From positions 1 to 64,000 of the forward strand of contig JABFSH010000029.1 of the NCBI GenBank assembly GCA_013140705.1: a DNA stretch of 64,000 bases, given 5' to 3'. The translations under genes and the position numbers were made by a program. Source of the DNA: Methylococcaceae bacterium (GTDB taxonomy: Bacteria; Pseudomonadota; Gammaproteobacteria; Methylococcales; Methylomonadaceae). A model generated the notes under the pieces. It did not search any database, had not been told where the DNA came from, and saw only the letters and a program-made list of their open reading frames with translations. Each line of letters starts with the position of its first letter. Position 1 is the stretch's first letter. Below are positions 43,671 to 52,631 of this stretch, piece by piece.

Positions 43671-43772
43671 CCCTTCGACAGGCTCGGGGCGAACGGAGGT
43701 TGTGTTGAATTTATTCACTGTTTTTCCGTTCGTGACGAGCCCTTCGGCTTCGCTCAGGAGGGCCCTGTCGAA
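43671..43772. repeat. REP-like palindrome (TTCGACAGGCTCGGGGCGAAC type)
   Basis: cccttcgacaggctcggggcgaacgg is mirrored by ccgttcgtgacgagcccttcggcttcgctcagg...ccctgtcgaac. It is an isolated palindrome of the same sequence kind as the core of MITE family B and the gspJ insertion. Confidence 0.75.
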
Positions 43773-43865
43773 CCACACATATAAACTTTGCAGGTAGCTC
43801 ATGGTTTTAGTGAATCGATCTGGCTGGGCACGCATGTTTAGATTCCATTTAATGGCGTTTCCGTC

Positions 43866-44837
43866 TTAAAGTCTATTGAATGCATACATCATGACGATGC
43901 GCAGCATGAATCGAATGGGATTGTTGTCCCAGGGTGTAAATCGTGACAACTGCCAGCGATCCTGATACTTTTGGGTGACTCCCGCTTGCGTAGACAAGGC
44001 GGCATCATAGCCACAGGCTTTGATGATCGAGACCTGGTCTTGCAGGTAGTCCTGATCCGGCTTGCCGTTCGGATAAGCGAAATAACGAATGCTCGTGTTT
44101 AACAACGTTTCCAAAGCAATTTTATTGTCGATCACTTCCTGTTTTACGGCATCAGGAGTTAATGTCGCCAAAATAGGATGTGTTACGGTATGACCGCCAA
44201 TTTCCATACCACTGGCATGCAACTGCACTAACTGTTCAGAGCTCATCATCAGGTCATCCGGCATCGTCTTAGCTAAAGAGGCAATATGATCGGCGTATTT
44301 GCTACGAACATCCGGCTGTAGATGTTTGATCTGACGAATAATCTCGACAGCGGCATCGGCTTTTTTATCTGGCGTGCCGATGTCGTAGCTTGTCAAACCC
44401 ATGGCAGTCAAGTCAAGAGTTGGGGTCGTAAGCGTGCGAATACCCTCAATAACGCTATCGTTCCACATGCGGCCGCCATCCAGATAGCCGGATGCAATAA
44501 AAAAGATCGCTGGTAACTTATGAACCATTAAGATCGGCAAGGCATTCGTGACATTATTGGCGTAACCATCGTCAAATGTGATGCAAATGGCACGGGAAGG
44601 CAAACTGTCATTCGCTATGTTTTCCAGCGCGTCATGCAAAGGCAACACATTAAAATATTTGGCGAGCAATGCCATTTGCCAGGAAAAGGCTGCCTTATCA
44701 ATCTCCCAGGGACGCATAAAATCGGGCTGATCCATCACCTGATGATAGATAAGAATAAACAGCTTCTTCTGCCGACCGAGTCCGGATACCGATGTACAAA
44801 CCAAGCGGAGCAATTTTAAAATCAATGCCTGCGTCAT
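43866..44837 (-). CDS. Polysaccharide deacetylase family protein
   Basis: A 323-residue NodB-type (CE4) protein: LFILIYHQVMD (metal-site His near the start), ITFDDGYANNVTNALPIL (the DD of motif 1, near residue 88), EIGGHTVTHPILATL (His of motif 2, near 214). CE4 enzymes remove acetyl groups from N-acetylated sugars of exopolysaccharide or peptidoglycan. The gene sits within the exosortase-A cluster and its start overlaps the end of the hydrolase gene (ATGA), so it probably modifies the cluster's polymer. There is no obvious cleavable signal peptide, so it may be cytoplasmic or membrane-bound. Confidence 0.9.
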   Translation of the reverse strand: MTQALILKLLRLVCTSVSGLGRQKKLFILIYHQVMDQPDFMRPWEIDKAAFSWQMALLAKYFNVLPLHDALENIANDSLPSRAICITFDDGYANNVTNALPILMVHKLPAIFFIASGYLDGGRMWNDSVIEGIRTLTTPTLDLTAMGLTSYDIGTPDKKADAAVEIIRQIKHLQPDVRSKYADHIASLAKTMPDDLMMSSEQLVQLHASGMEIGGHTVTHPILATLTPDAVKQEVIDNKIALETLLNTSIRYFAYPNGKPDQDYLQDQVSIIKACGYDAALSTQAGVTQKYQDRWQLSRFTPWDNNPIRFMLRIVMMYAFNRL

Positions 44838-45739
44838 GCTTCCTCCCGTGTACCCGGTCGCATAGTCAGTTCGTTAAGCCAGCATAACGTCCAGTCAGCC
44901 ACCTGATCACGCCAAACTTTGGAAGAAAAGGTATGATCGGACGCCATGAAATCATGCCGGGTAACGCGAACATCTGATAATAAACTCTGCCATTGACGAT
45001 CACCAGCAATGGCGGCCCTGAATTCATCGGCGGTCAAATCCCTACCGCTCAAAATCAACAGGATCGGATGCTTGAATCGACGCAGACATTCCCTCATACG
45101 CACCGGCAAACTTAACGATGCGGATACTATCTGAAAACCATTCTCTGTTGTTGCATCGAGATCTGCTTTGGGTGTTCGGTTGATTGTTTTTTTAACCAGG
45201 GTCAGCAAAGAAGCCACGGATTGCAGATAATCGAATTTCAAACTAAACAGCTTGCGCCAAAAATCAGGATTTAACAACCGCTGTAAGTAGTAATGCTTCA
45301 GATAAACCGTTGCAGCGCTTTGCTCTGTATATACCCAGGGATTTAACAGGACCAACCCTCTAACACGCTCATCCTGATAGGCATAGAATAAAGCGGCTGA
45401 CGCCGCATCGCATAAACCCCAAATCACAATACCCGATAAATCCGGGCTCACTTGATAAAACGCGTTGATGGCTGCGGCAATGTCATCATCCACCGTATCA
45501 AATGACATTTGCTCTCCTTCCGCATCACCCATGCCGCGATAATCAAAACGCATGACGGGAATATGGTTATCGGCCAACATTCTTGCCAATAAAACAAACT
45601 GTCGGTGACTCCCGACACGATACTGCGGTCCGCCAACAACCAATAGGACGCCCAACGTCGAAGCATTGGCAGACGTGTGAATTATGCCTAACAAATTAAC
45701 TTCATGACATTGAAAAACAATCGGGATTTCTTTGTTCAT
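44834..45739 (-). CDS. Alpha/beta hydrolase 1, exosortase-A-system associated
   Basis: A 301-residue alpha/beta hydrolase. Core blocks VVGGPQYRVGSHRQFVLLAR, MRFDYRGMGDAEG, and the nucleophile elbow IVIWGLCDAASAALFYA. The usual GxSxG is GLCDA, with Cys in the Ser position. Acid/His region near the end: LILSGRDLTADEF and DFMASDHTF. It matches the 'hydrolase 1' type (TIGR03100) of exosortase loci. It may release or transfer an acyl group loaded on the ACP or CoA by the neighbouring ligase; this is inferred. The frame continues to a TTG at 45781, but the ATG at 45739 (MNKEIPIVFQCHE) fits the family start better; no strong ribosome site for either. Confidence 0.88.
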   Translation of the reverse strand: MNKEIPIVFQCHEVNLLGIIHTSANASTLGVLLVVGGPQYRVGSHRQFVLLARMLADNHIPVMRFDYRGMGDAEGEQMSFDTVDDDIAAAINAFYQVSPDLSGIVIWGLCDAASAALFYAYQDERVRGLVLLNPWVYTEQSAATVYLKHYYLQRLLNPDFWRKLFSLKFDYLQSVASLLTLVKKTINRTPKADLDATTENGFQIVSASLSLPVRMRECLRRFKHPILLILSGRDLTADEFRAAIAGDRQWQSLLSDVRVTRHDFMASDHTFSSKVWRDQVADWTLCWLNELTMRPGTREEA

Positions 45740-45787
45740 TGCCGTGAGGTCTATAGAAAATCTAAGTGCAAAACGGGACAATCGAAG

Positions 45788-47035
45788 TTATATAGCATCC
45801 AGCAAATCCACTAACAATTGGGTTCTCGCTTCTCTCGAATGCCTTTTTACGTTGTCTATTCCGGCAATCAGTGCTTGATTGGATTTCAACAATTCCAGAA
45901 ACCCTGTCAATTCTTTTATGATGGCATCCCTGTCATCTAAGGGCACCACATAGGGGATTTTTGCTTCAAGCAATACGCCAGCCGTATCACCCTTGGGGTC
46001 AGTCAGCGCAAAAATTGGCCGTCTGGCACGCAAATATTCATAAATTTTCGCAGGAATCTGGTGATTACAGTTTGCTGCTTGAAAAATCAATAAGCCATCT
46101 GCGACCAACATTTCCGCCAAAGCCTCCTGATAAGCCACTCCAGGTTCCAAAAACACAAACTCCTGTAAACCATGCTGTTCAATTAATTGTCTATGCAAAT
46201 CATCGTGCCCGGTGGCTCTGAGCACAATTTTCAAGCCTCCGGGTACGATAACACCTGCTTTTAATAATTCAGCCAAGGCTTGGAAAAATTGAGTAGGGTC
46301 ACGTTCTGACGGATACAAAACGCCGCTATGTAACAGAACAATCCGATTTTTATCTTTATTTGTTAACGCAATCCTATAAGACTCAGACTGTTCTGCCTGA
46401 GCAAAATTTTCTTCATCGTAGCCATTAGGAATAAGCGCCCACCGATTTTCAGGAATTTCAGGATAACGTGCGGCGTACATTCTGATGGCGCCCGGCGTGG
46501 TAAAAACCGCATTGGTACAGTGTTTAACGGTCTGCTGCTCTATCCATTGATAGACTTTTTTCTGCTTTGGGTTTGCTGGGTAATCGTCTTCCGTCATCGA
46601 ATCCCTAAAATCTGCAACCCAGGGCAAGCCTGTTAAACGATGCAAAATCAAACCAATCAAATGTGCAGTTGCTATCGGATAGGTCGACCAAATGACTTTG
46701 GGCTTATGTTTCATTACCATCGCCAAGCCGGATAACACGCCACCAAAGCACCAGCTTACCCAACGATCCGGTAACGCCATCCAACCTACATAACGCCCCT
46801 TGATCGCCAGATGCCTTGATGTATCCAGCGCAAAAGCTCGCGTGACAAACACTTCAGGGGGTATTTCCTGCATTTGCCCGTCACTGACTTGCTCATAGGC
46901 TCTGGGTTGTACAGTTAAAATTTGTGCTGTCCAGCCATGGTCCAAAAGGTAGCGACAAAACTTTAACGTGCGTTGAATGCCACTACTCACCCGCACGGGA
47001 GGAAAATGGTAGGCAATCATCAAGATATGCTTCAT
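45788..47035 (-). CDS. Glycosyltransferase, family 4
   Basis: A 415-residue GT-B retaining glycosyltransferase. N-terminal acceptor domain (MKHILMIAYHFPPVRVSSGI and LPWVADFRD). The C-terminal nucleotide-sugar domain contains IPNGYDEENF, HSGVLYPSERDPTQFFQALA, the glutamate-rich FLEPGVAYQEALAEMLVADG and EYLRARRPIFAL. Lies between hydrolase 1 (48 bases from the chosen start) and a Uma2-type gene in the exosortase locus, and probably builds the exopolysaccharide. Substrates are not predictable. No clear ribosome site before the ATG. Confidence 0.9.
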   Translation of the reverse strand: MKHILMIAYHFPPVRVSSGIQRTLKFCRYLLDHGWTAQILTVQPRAYEQVSDGQMQEIPPEVFVTRAFALDTSRHLAIKGRYVGWMALPDRWVSWCFGGVLSGLAMVMKHKPKVIWSTYPIATAHLIGLILHRLTGLPWVADFRDSMTEDDYPANPKQKKVYQWIEQQTVKHCTNAVFTTPGAIRMYAARYPEIPENRWALIPNGYDEENFAQAEQSESYRIALTNKDKNRIVLLHSGVLYPSERDPTQFFQALAELLKAGVIVPGGLKIVLRATGHDDLHRQLIEQHGLQEFVFLEPGVAYQEALAEMLVADGLLIFQAANCNHQIPAKIYEYLRARRPIFALTDPKGDTAGVLLEAKIPYVVPLDDRDAIIKELTGFLELLKSNQALIAGIDNVKRHSREARTQLLVDLLDAI

Positions 47036-47080
47036 TGATTAAAATTTATTCAACTGTGATAGAAAAAAACAGGGTATCTC

Positions 47081-47674
47081 TCAACCTTCACTGTTTTCTT
47101 TCGCCTGCCAATAGGCAGTCATTTCTTCATTGACAACCCGTTGATAGATGTCTTCAACTGTCAACGTTAGCGCTATAGACTCCAGCCTCACCTCATCACC
47201 GAGGAAATAGTGTTTCGATTGCCAGCCATCGTTTCGGCTACAAAGTTCCACATCAACAAAATCCTGTTCTATCAGCAGATATTCCTGCAATGACGGAATG
47301 GACTGGTAGGCGTTCTTTTTTGTAGTCTCGTCCATTCTTCTTGTCGAGCCTGATAGTACCTCGACTATCAATGCCGGTGATTCAGTAAAGTATTCATTTT
47401 CAGTTTTATCTTCGCAAACCACCATCACATCCGGATAAAAAAAATCATTGCCTACTTTGACTTTTAAATCGGAGGCGAAAGGCTCACAAGTTGAGTTTTC
47501 TAGTAAGTTCCCTATTTTTCTATAAACATTCCCTGCAATTCTTTCATGATTTTTGCTGGCACCCGCCATCGCATAGACCTCACCCTCGACAAGTTCATGC
47601 TTTACATCGGCCAAAATTTCACCTTGCAAATAGTTTTCGACAGTAATTTTATAAGGGGCATATTTTAAGGGCAT
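47081..47674 (-). CDS. Uma2-family (DUF820) putative endonuclease-fold protein
   Basis: A 197-residue Uma2/DUF820-type protein with the restriction-endonuclease fold. Conserved region HELVEGEVYAMAGASKNHER, the metal-site YPDVMVVCED (Asp) and PALIVEVLS (Glu-x-x) with the Arg/Lys-containing STRRMDETTKKNAY. The start is the ATG at 47674 with AGGAGAAA at ideal distance; the open frame reaches 47710 without support. These genes are numerous and mobile in cyanobacteria and some proteobacteria; their substrate is unknown. It interrupts the exosortase-associated genes and is probably a recent insertion unrelated to polysaccharide synthesis. Confidence 0.9.
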   Translation of the reverse strand: MPLKYAPYKITVENYLQGEILADVKHELVEGEVYAMAGASKNHERIAGNVYRKIGNLLENSTCEPFASDLKVKVGNDFFYPDVMVVCEDKTENEYFTESPALIVEVLSGSTRRMDETTKKNAYQSIPSLQEYLLIEQDFVDVELCSRNDGWQSKHYFLGDEVRLESIALTLTVEDIYQRVVNEEMTAYWQAKENSEG

Positions 47675-47747
47675 TATTTCTCCTGACAGTATTTGCAGTG
47701 AGTAAACCAACGTTCATAATAGTCTTCGAGCGTAGTCTAAAATCGAG

Positions 47748-48587
47748 TTAACTCAAGCTAGCCAGAGTTTTGGTTAATAATTGCGGCACTTCTGCAATTT
47801 CCTGGGTTGACCAAAAGGGAGTTCCGACAATTGCTTTTGCTATAGCGTCCTGACCTTTTCTGATCAGTTCTTCAATAAAATTAACATTAACTGACGATAC
47901 ACCTTTATCTTCACTCGCTACCATTTCAAATAATCGTATAGTTTTAACGCTCGACAAATCCAGCGCACTTGCTTTCAGTGCCAATAAAGGCTTAACCAAC
48001 TCGGGATTCAAGAGATAGCCAGCCACCTCAATGGCCTTCCCCTCCACTAATTGCTGTTTAAGATCGGATGTTTTTTCTTGTGGGGCATTCCTGTCCATGA
48101 CTGCCGCCGCTACCCGCAGCCGCAAAAATTGCATGACAAACATCTCACCGTTAGTTACGGGTTGCCAGCAAATGAGTTTATCAACGTTGGTTCTGGTTTT
48201 GGCAATAAAATCCATTGCCAACAAAGCACCGATTCTTAATCCCCATAAACTGATGGATTCAATTCCTTGTTGAAGCAGCCAATCCATCGCAGTCTGAATA
48301 TTCTGCTGCCAAATTAACCAGGTAGCATCGGAAAAGTCACCGCTACTATCACCCGTCCCCAATAGATCCAGAATCAAAACGCCATAGCCCTGGTCTGAAA
48401 ACATCCGGGCCTGCAAAGCAACCATGCGCCTGGATTTGTTCATTTCTTCTGCAAAAGCAGGAATATGAATTACAACTTTTTTATGAGAACCGGTTGCCGA
48501 CGGATAAAAAAGGGCGAATAAATCGCCCGCCTGGCTGGGAATATAAAGAGGCATCACGTTAGACGAAATGCTTAAGTTTGCGACCAT
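47748..48587 (-). CDS. Alpha/beta hydrolase 2, exosortase-A-system associated
   Basis: A 279-residue alpha/beta hydrolase-like protein. VVIHIPAFAEEMNKSRRMVA near residue 40, ILDLLGTGDSSGDF, and the elbow SLWGLRIGALLAMDF near residue 115. The expected GxSxG is GLRIG, with Arg where the nucleophilic Ser should be. It is of the 'hydrolase 2' (TIGR03101) type found beside exosortase A genes. With no Ser it may be a binding or non-serine enzyme. It lies six bases after the ACP gene stop, so the two are probably one unit. Confidence 0.88.
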   Translation of the reverse strand: MVANLSISSNVMPLYIPSQAGDLFALFYPSATGSHKKVVIHIPAFAEEMNKSRRMVALQARMFSDQGYGVLILDLLGTGDSSGDFSDATWLIWQQNIQTAMDWLLQQGIESISLWGLRIGALLAMDFIAKTRTNVDKLICWQPVTNGEMFVMQFLRLRVAAAVMDRNAPQEKTSDLKQQLVEGKAIEVAGYLLNPELVKPLLALKASALDLSSVKTIRLFEMVASEDKGVSSVNVNFIEELIRKGQDAIAKAIVGTPFWSTQEIAEVPQLLTKTLASLS

Positions 48588-48593
48588 AGAACC

Positions 48594-48848
48594 TTAGCCC
48601 TTGTTCAGTTTTCGCTCTACAAACTGGGTCAAGGTACCGACAGTTTCAAAAACTTCCGCATCAATTTCATCATCATCGATCAAAAAGTCATAGTGCTCTT
48701 CCAACGCTGTCAATACAGAAACTACGGCCATTGAGTCAAATTCCGGCATCGCACCCAGCAACGGAGATTCCATCGTCAATGCTGCGCCCGCATCTGAAAG
48801 CTGAAGTACGGAACATAAAACGTTTTTAACATCATTGAACACCGACAT
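48594..48848 (-). CDS. Acyl carrier protein, exosortase-A-system associated
   Basis: An 84-residue four-helix carrier protein. The phosphopantetheine attachment site is PEFDSMAVVSVLTALEE with Ser39. Acidic throughout (DDDEIDAEVFETVG), as ACPs are. The ligase at 42008-43597 and the two hydrolases are presumably partners in loading, holding or releasing an acyl or aminoacyl unit used in surface-polymer synthesis. It is the first gene of its minus-strand run. Confidence 0.92.
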   Translation of the reverse strand: MSVFNDVKNVLCSVLQLSDAGAALTMESPLLGAMPEFDSMAVVSVLTALEEHYDFLIDDDEIDAEVFETVGTLTQFVERKLNKG

Positions 48849-49245
48849 AAATATCCTAAAAAAGCATCTTTGTATTAAACTATAACCGTTAATTGGAATA
48901 AGATAATTAAAAAATTTAATCGTCTTAGTCTAAGAGACGGCTTTAAATTAGATCTTAAGTCTTCATATCCAATCCCTGAAACACCTTGTCGAGCTCAAGT
49001 ACTTTGGGCATAGATACTATAATCCCTATTTACTAGACACAGAACCGACATCATCCTTTGTCATGCTCAAGATGAGAAGAGGTAGCTGATCTTGGATTAT
49101 TTTATAGTATAAAGTGGATAATTCGATCTTAAATAATTGCTATTACTAGAAAATTAAAGTCAAAGACCGTGGAATAATTGCTTTTCAATCCTCACTTTTT
49201 TGAATGCTTCTCAAGAAATAAAAGTCAATTTTATACAAAAAAATT
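48849..49245. other. Divergent promoter region, no gene
   Basis: About 400 AT-rich bases between the ACP gene (minus) and the plus-strand pair at 49246. A weak dyad aatttaatcgtctta...agagacggctttaaatt lies at 48912-48950. No repeat family member or RNA was recognised. Confidence 0.5.
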
Positions 49246-49536
49246 ATGAAATTATTTGTATCGAAAATCTGGTTCAAAAATTCGCCCAAGGTCAAACGGC
49301 AACACTCACATGGATTTAATCAAATCTTCTGTGAAGACAATCGTCAAGTAAGTAATGAGTTTATGGGACTCGATGACGACCATCCATTCCCACAAGCACT
49401 CGCTAATTTTGCAATCATTCTATCCATCTTTTCCTTATTTTTTTACCTGATTTATAGCCAAGGCATAGCTAATTTTATGCATGAATTTATGGAAAAGCTT
49501 GGCAAACTATTACAAATCTTGATTAAGAATGATTAG
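49246..49536 (+). CDS. Small single-helix membrane protein, hypothetical
   Basis: A 96-residue protein with a charged N-terminal half (KNSPKVKRQHSHGFNQIFCE) and one membrane helix (LANFAIILSIFSLFFYLIY, about 52-70), followed by a short amphipathic tail. Its stop overlaps the start of the 664-residue GT-C-like gene by eight bases, which supports co-translation. It may be an accessory subunit of that transferase. No family recognised and the ribosome site is weak. Confidence 0.6.
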   Translation: MKLFVSKIWFKNSPKVKRQHSHGFNQIFCEDNRQVSNEFMGLDDDHPFPQALANFAIILSIFSLFFYLIYSQGIANFMHEFMEKLGKLLQILIKND

Positions 49537-51523
49537 CTACTTTCCGATATCGATATATTTAGTTTACTTATTTTGCTCCATAACAGGCGCACTTTCTTTA
49601 CTGAAGTTAAACAAAAAATCGGCTCAAGTGCAGATAGTTGGTGTACAAGGAGTACTGACGGTAACTCTCTTTCTGACACTTTTTCTCTCCGGATTATTGC
49701 AAACAGGCATAATTGCAATCCTATTAAAACGGCCCTTAATGTCAGCCGGGAATGGCCTCTTTCTATTAATCCCACTGGTCCTCTCTTCTGCATTGATTGA
49801 CCGCCCTAACAGCCTCCGTTCATATTTTTTAAAACTCCGCACCGGACTCTATCTCTACAAGACATTGAGCCGAGCCTCGAAATATTCGATTCTACTTTAT
49901 TCAATGGCAATGCTAGTCCTGCTGCTGCTTCTTATTATCGGTTATCCCCGCGGATTTGAAGTTACTGCCTACCATTTACCCATTGCCGTGAATTTCTTCC
50001 GTGACAAAACTTTATCCGTTTGGGACCATGCTTATATGCATGCATATCCAGCGAATATGAGTCTCTGGATTGGTTTTTGGCTGCAAATTTTGCCAGAAAA
50101 AGTCGTTTCCATCGTCGATCTACCCTTTGCTATATACCTTTCCTACGTTGTTTTTGTTCTAGCGAAAATGGTGGGGAGCGACCGAAACACAGCAATACTG
50201 CTTGCAATAGGAATTTTATCAATACCCATTTTCGGTTTTTCGTCAATAGAACTGGGTAGCGATGTCGCTGGTGTAGCATGTTTGGTTGCGGCTTTGGTAC
50301 TTGCCTTGGCCGGACGACGAAATGATTTTTACCTGGCTTTAGTTTCTGGCCTCGCCGCAGGCCTCGCATATGGCTTTAAATCACTTCACTTAGTAGGAAG
50401 CGGTTTGATTGGCATGCTAATACTCTTAGGATTTGCGCGGCAAGCTGAAGCAGGTATTAGATCATGGGGTAGTTTAGATTTCGGAAGAGCCCTACTGTTT
50501 ATAACCGGATTTTTAATTTTAGCAGGGCCTTGGCTACTTAGAAATTGGCTGGAATTTAACAATCCACTTTATCCAATACATTTTGGGAGAGTTTTTGATT
50601 TTCTAGGCTTTGCATCTGCACCCGATTTTTCCCTAGAAGAACGGACTTACACCCAATTCGAATGGGTAAAAAAAACTCTTGAATGGTTTTTTTACCCTTG
50701 GGTCGAATGGCAATTTATTAACCAGAACTTCAAACACAATTCGGGTTTAGGCGCTTTTTTCGCTCTAACTGTACCTGCTGCCTGGTTTATTTGGTCGTGG
50801 ATAATCGGAATGTCGGCGTGGCATAAGTTTACCAAATCTGATAAACCTACATTTTATGCCATTTGGCCTGGATTCGTTTGTTACCTGATCGGAACCGCCA
50901 TCATCATTGTCTGGGCTTTGCTCGGGGATAGACAGCCACGTTATTTAATGGGAGGCATTCCGTTTCTAGTCGTTTTATATGGTACGCTATCAAATTGGGC
51001 CAGCTCAAAAATCAAGCGTCTGGGATATGTTATGCTTTGCTTAACAAGCACATTGATGATGATAGTGTTAGTTATTACATTTATGCTTCGCCAAGGAGGA
51101 CATCTGCAAACCCTGACTATTCCGACCAGATCTGACTACTATGAATACCCAAAAGTGTTAGATACTTTACCATCAGGTGCGGTAGTCGGTAACCTTGCCG
51201 GACGAGTTTGGCATTATGCCCTCTTCGGATCTGGCTTAAATAACCATGTTATTCCATCAACACGAATGGAAGAACTATTTTTTAGGAATGGCCACTGGGT
51301 TCTTGATTATGATCAAATCCACAAATTGGGCATCAATTATTTATTTGTTGAGGGAAATATTAAAGCAACATCAAACAAATGCTTAAAACTGGTTGAAATC
51401 GGCAACATAAAAATTAATCCGTACAACAAGGTTCCACTCACTTATCCTCGCTTTGTTTATCAACTTGAGGGTGAGTGTTTAGATGATACCTTGATAATCG
51501 AAAGCGTCGCCTCCGGCAACTAG
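49529..51523 (+). CDS. Polytopic membrane protein of the GT-C glycosyltransferase type
   Basis: A 664-residue protein with a dozen or so membrane helices. After the fourth helix there is a long outside loop with GYPRGFEVTAYHLPIAVNFF, followed later by VWDHAYMHAYPANMSLWIGF. This is the position and style of the Asp/Glu-containing loop of GT-C (PMT/ArnT, GT39-like) enzymes that use polyprenyl-phosphate sugars. A C-terminal soluble tail of about 140 residues (RSDYYEYPKVLDTLPSGAVV) resembles the periplasmic ends of such proteins. It is oriented opposite to the surrounding cluster, with its own small partner upstream. Function as a polymer-modifying transferase is inferred. Confidence 0.75.
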   Translation: MISYFPISIYLVYLFCSITGALSLLKLNKKSAQVQIVGVQGVLTVTLFLTLFLSGLLQTGIIAILLKRPLMSAGNGLFLLIPLVLSSALIDRPNSLRSYFLKLRTGLYLYKTLSRASKYSILLYSMAMLVLLLLLIIGYPRGFEVTAYHLPIAVNFFRDKTLSVWDHAYMHAYPANMSLWIGFWLQILPEKVVSIVDLPFAIYLSYVVFVLAKMVGSDRNTAILLAIGILSIPIFGFSSIELGSDVAGVACLVAALVLALAGRRNDFYLALVSGLAAGLAYGFKSLHLVGSGLIGMLILLGFARQAEAGIRSWGSLDFGRALLFITGFLILAGPWLLRNWLEFNNPLYPIHFGRVFDFLGFASAPDFSLEERTYTQFEWVKKTLEWFFYPWVEWQFINQNFKHNSGLGAFFALTVPAAWFIWSWIIGMSAWHKFTKSDKPTFYAIWPGFVCYLIGTAIIIVWALLGDRQPRYLMGGIPFLVVLYGTLSNWASSKIKRLGYVMLCLTSTLMMIVLVITFMLRQGGHLQTLTIPTRSDYYEYPKVLDTLPSGAVVGNLAGRVWHYALFGSGLNNHVIPSTRMEELFFRNGHWVLDYDQIHKLGINYLFVEGNIKATSNKCLKLVEIGNIKINPYNKVPLTYPRFVYQLEGECLDDTLIIESVASGN

Positions 51524-51631
51524 ACTATAAAAACGGTCATTGATTTCAAATATAGTAACCACTCCTGTAATCAAATATTGATGCAAAAAATAACTGAATT
51601 TTATATAGGCAGAAACAAGATCAGAAAATTA

Positions 51632-52333
51632 TTATTTAGGTGATTTTAATTTAAAAACGGGGTATGAGGCTTCCGAAAAGGAGACATACAAAAACGGTCT
51701 TAGGGATGAAACTGACAACTGCACAGTACCAACTTGAAAAAAAACCGCCCAACCGACAATTCTAGCCCCCATTCGTTTATGAGACCCTAACGACATTGCG
51801 TTAAAGGCAGAAATACGGCTAAACGACCAAGAATAACCTTCGTTTAAAAGTTTGGCCGAAGCATAATCCCACAACTTTAAAAAAACTGGCGACAACCTGA
51901 ATTTTGGTTCCACATAAACATCAAAATCCCATACCGATTGAAATGAATCAAACTCATATATGCAACGGACTTCGTCCTCCCGAAAACGATGTTTTGCGTA
52001 CCACAAACAACCGGCAAATTCATTAGCTTTGTAGGCTGCCAAGCAAACGGCCCCTTGCATATAACGATCTTTAATTACATTAGACGGACGAGGACACGGA
52101 TGAATTTCATTGAGAGGTAATTCAACAACACGAAGTAGTTTTCCTCTATTTTCAGGTAAAAGCGGATTCCCATTTATAAGTTGCGCTACAAAATAATACT
52201 TGTTAATACCGAAGTGTTTCGAAAAAACAGCAACACTTCGATTTGCCAAATACAGCATGGCGTTAACAAAACCCAAATCCTTAACCAATTGCTTTAATCG
52301 CTTTCTTATTTTACACAGTGCCGATAATTTCAT
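51632..52333 (-). CDS. GNAT-like acyltransferase, hypothetical
   Basis: A 233-residue soluble protein. The middle (KANEFAGCLWYAKHRFREDE, YEFDSFQSVWDFDVYVEPKF) and end (SRISAFNAMSLGSHKRMGAR) have the alternating strands and the 'xxNxxSxxxxxRxGA' helix of GCN5-type N-acetyltransferases. It may modify a sugar or amino group of the nearby polysaccharide. The frame starts with a TTG at 52345, but the ATG at 52333 is preferred. No strong ribosome site. Isolated minus-strand gene between two plus-strand genes. Confidence 0.6.
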   Translation of the reverse strand: MKLSALCKIRKRLKQLVKDLGFVNAMLYLANRSVAVFSKHFGINKYYFVAQLINGNPLLPENRGKLLRVVELPLNEIHPCPRPSNVIKDRYMQGAVCLAAYKANEFAGCLWYAKHRFREDEVRCIYEFDSFQSVWDFDVYVEPKFRLSPVFLKLWDYASAKLLNEGYSWSFSRISAFNAMSLGSHKRMGARIVGWAVFFQVGTVQLSVSSLRPFLYVSFSEASYPVFKLKSPK

Positions 52334-52481
52334 GATCACTTTCAATTTTGATTGAAAATTTTATAGCCTCAATTAACAATAAATTTCAAAATATTAAAAA
52401 TCGTTTAGTTAACTTTGAAAACCATTTATATAGCGCAAGTGCTAGAATAATTAGCATTGCTTTAAAACTGTAGTTACTTAT

Positions 52482-52602
52482 GGGAACCTCTAAAAATTAT
52501 CCATTCATGCTTCGACAAGCTCAACACGAACTGATAAGTCACTGATTTAAAAAGGCTACCGTTCGCACTGAGCTTTTCGAAGTACAATTTTTAGAGTCCA
52601 CT
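52482..52602. repeat. MITE-like element B3
   Basis: gggaacctctaaaaat...atttttagagtcca with inner atgcttcgacaagctcaacacgaac and gttcgcactgagcttttcgaag. Third copy of family B; it has more mismatches than B1, so it is probably older. Confidence 0.85.
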
Positions 52603-52631
52603 CTTATCTTGTTATCAGATCGAGAAATTTG

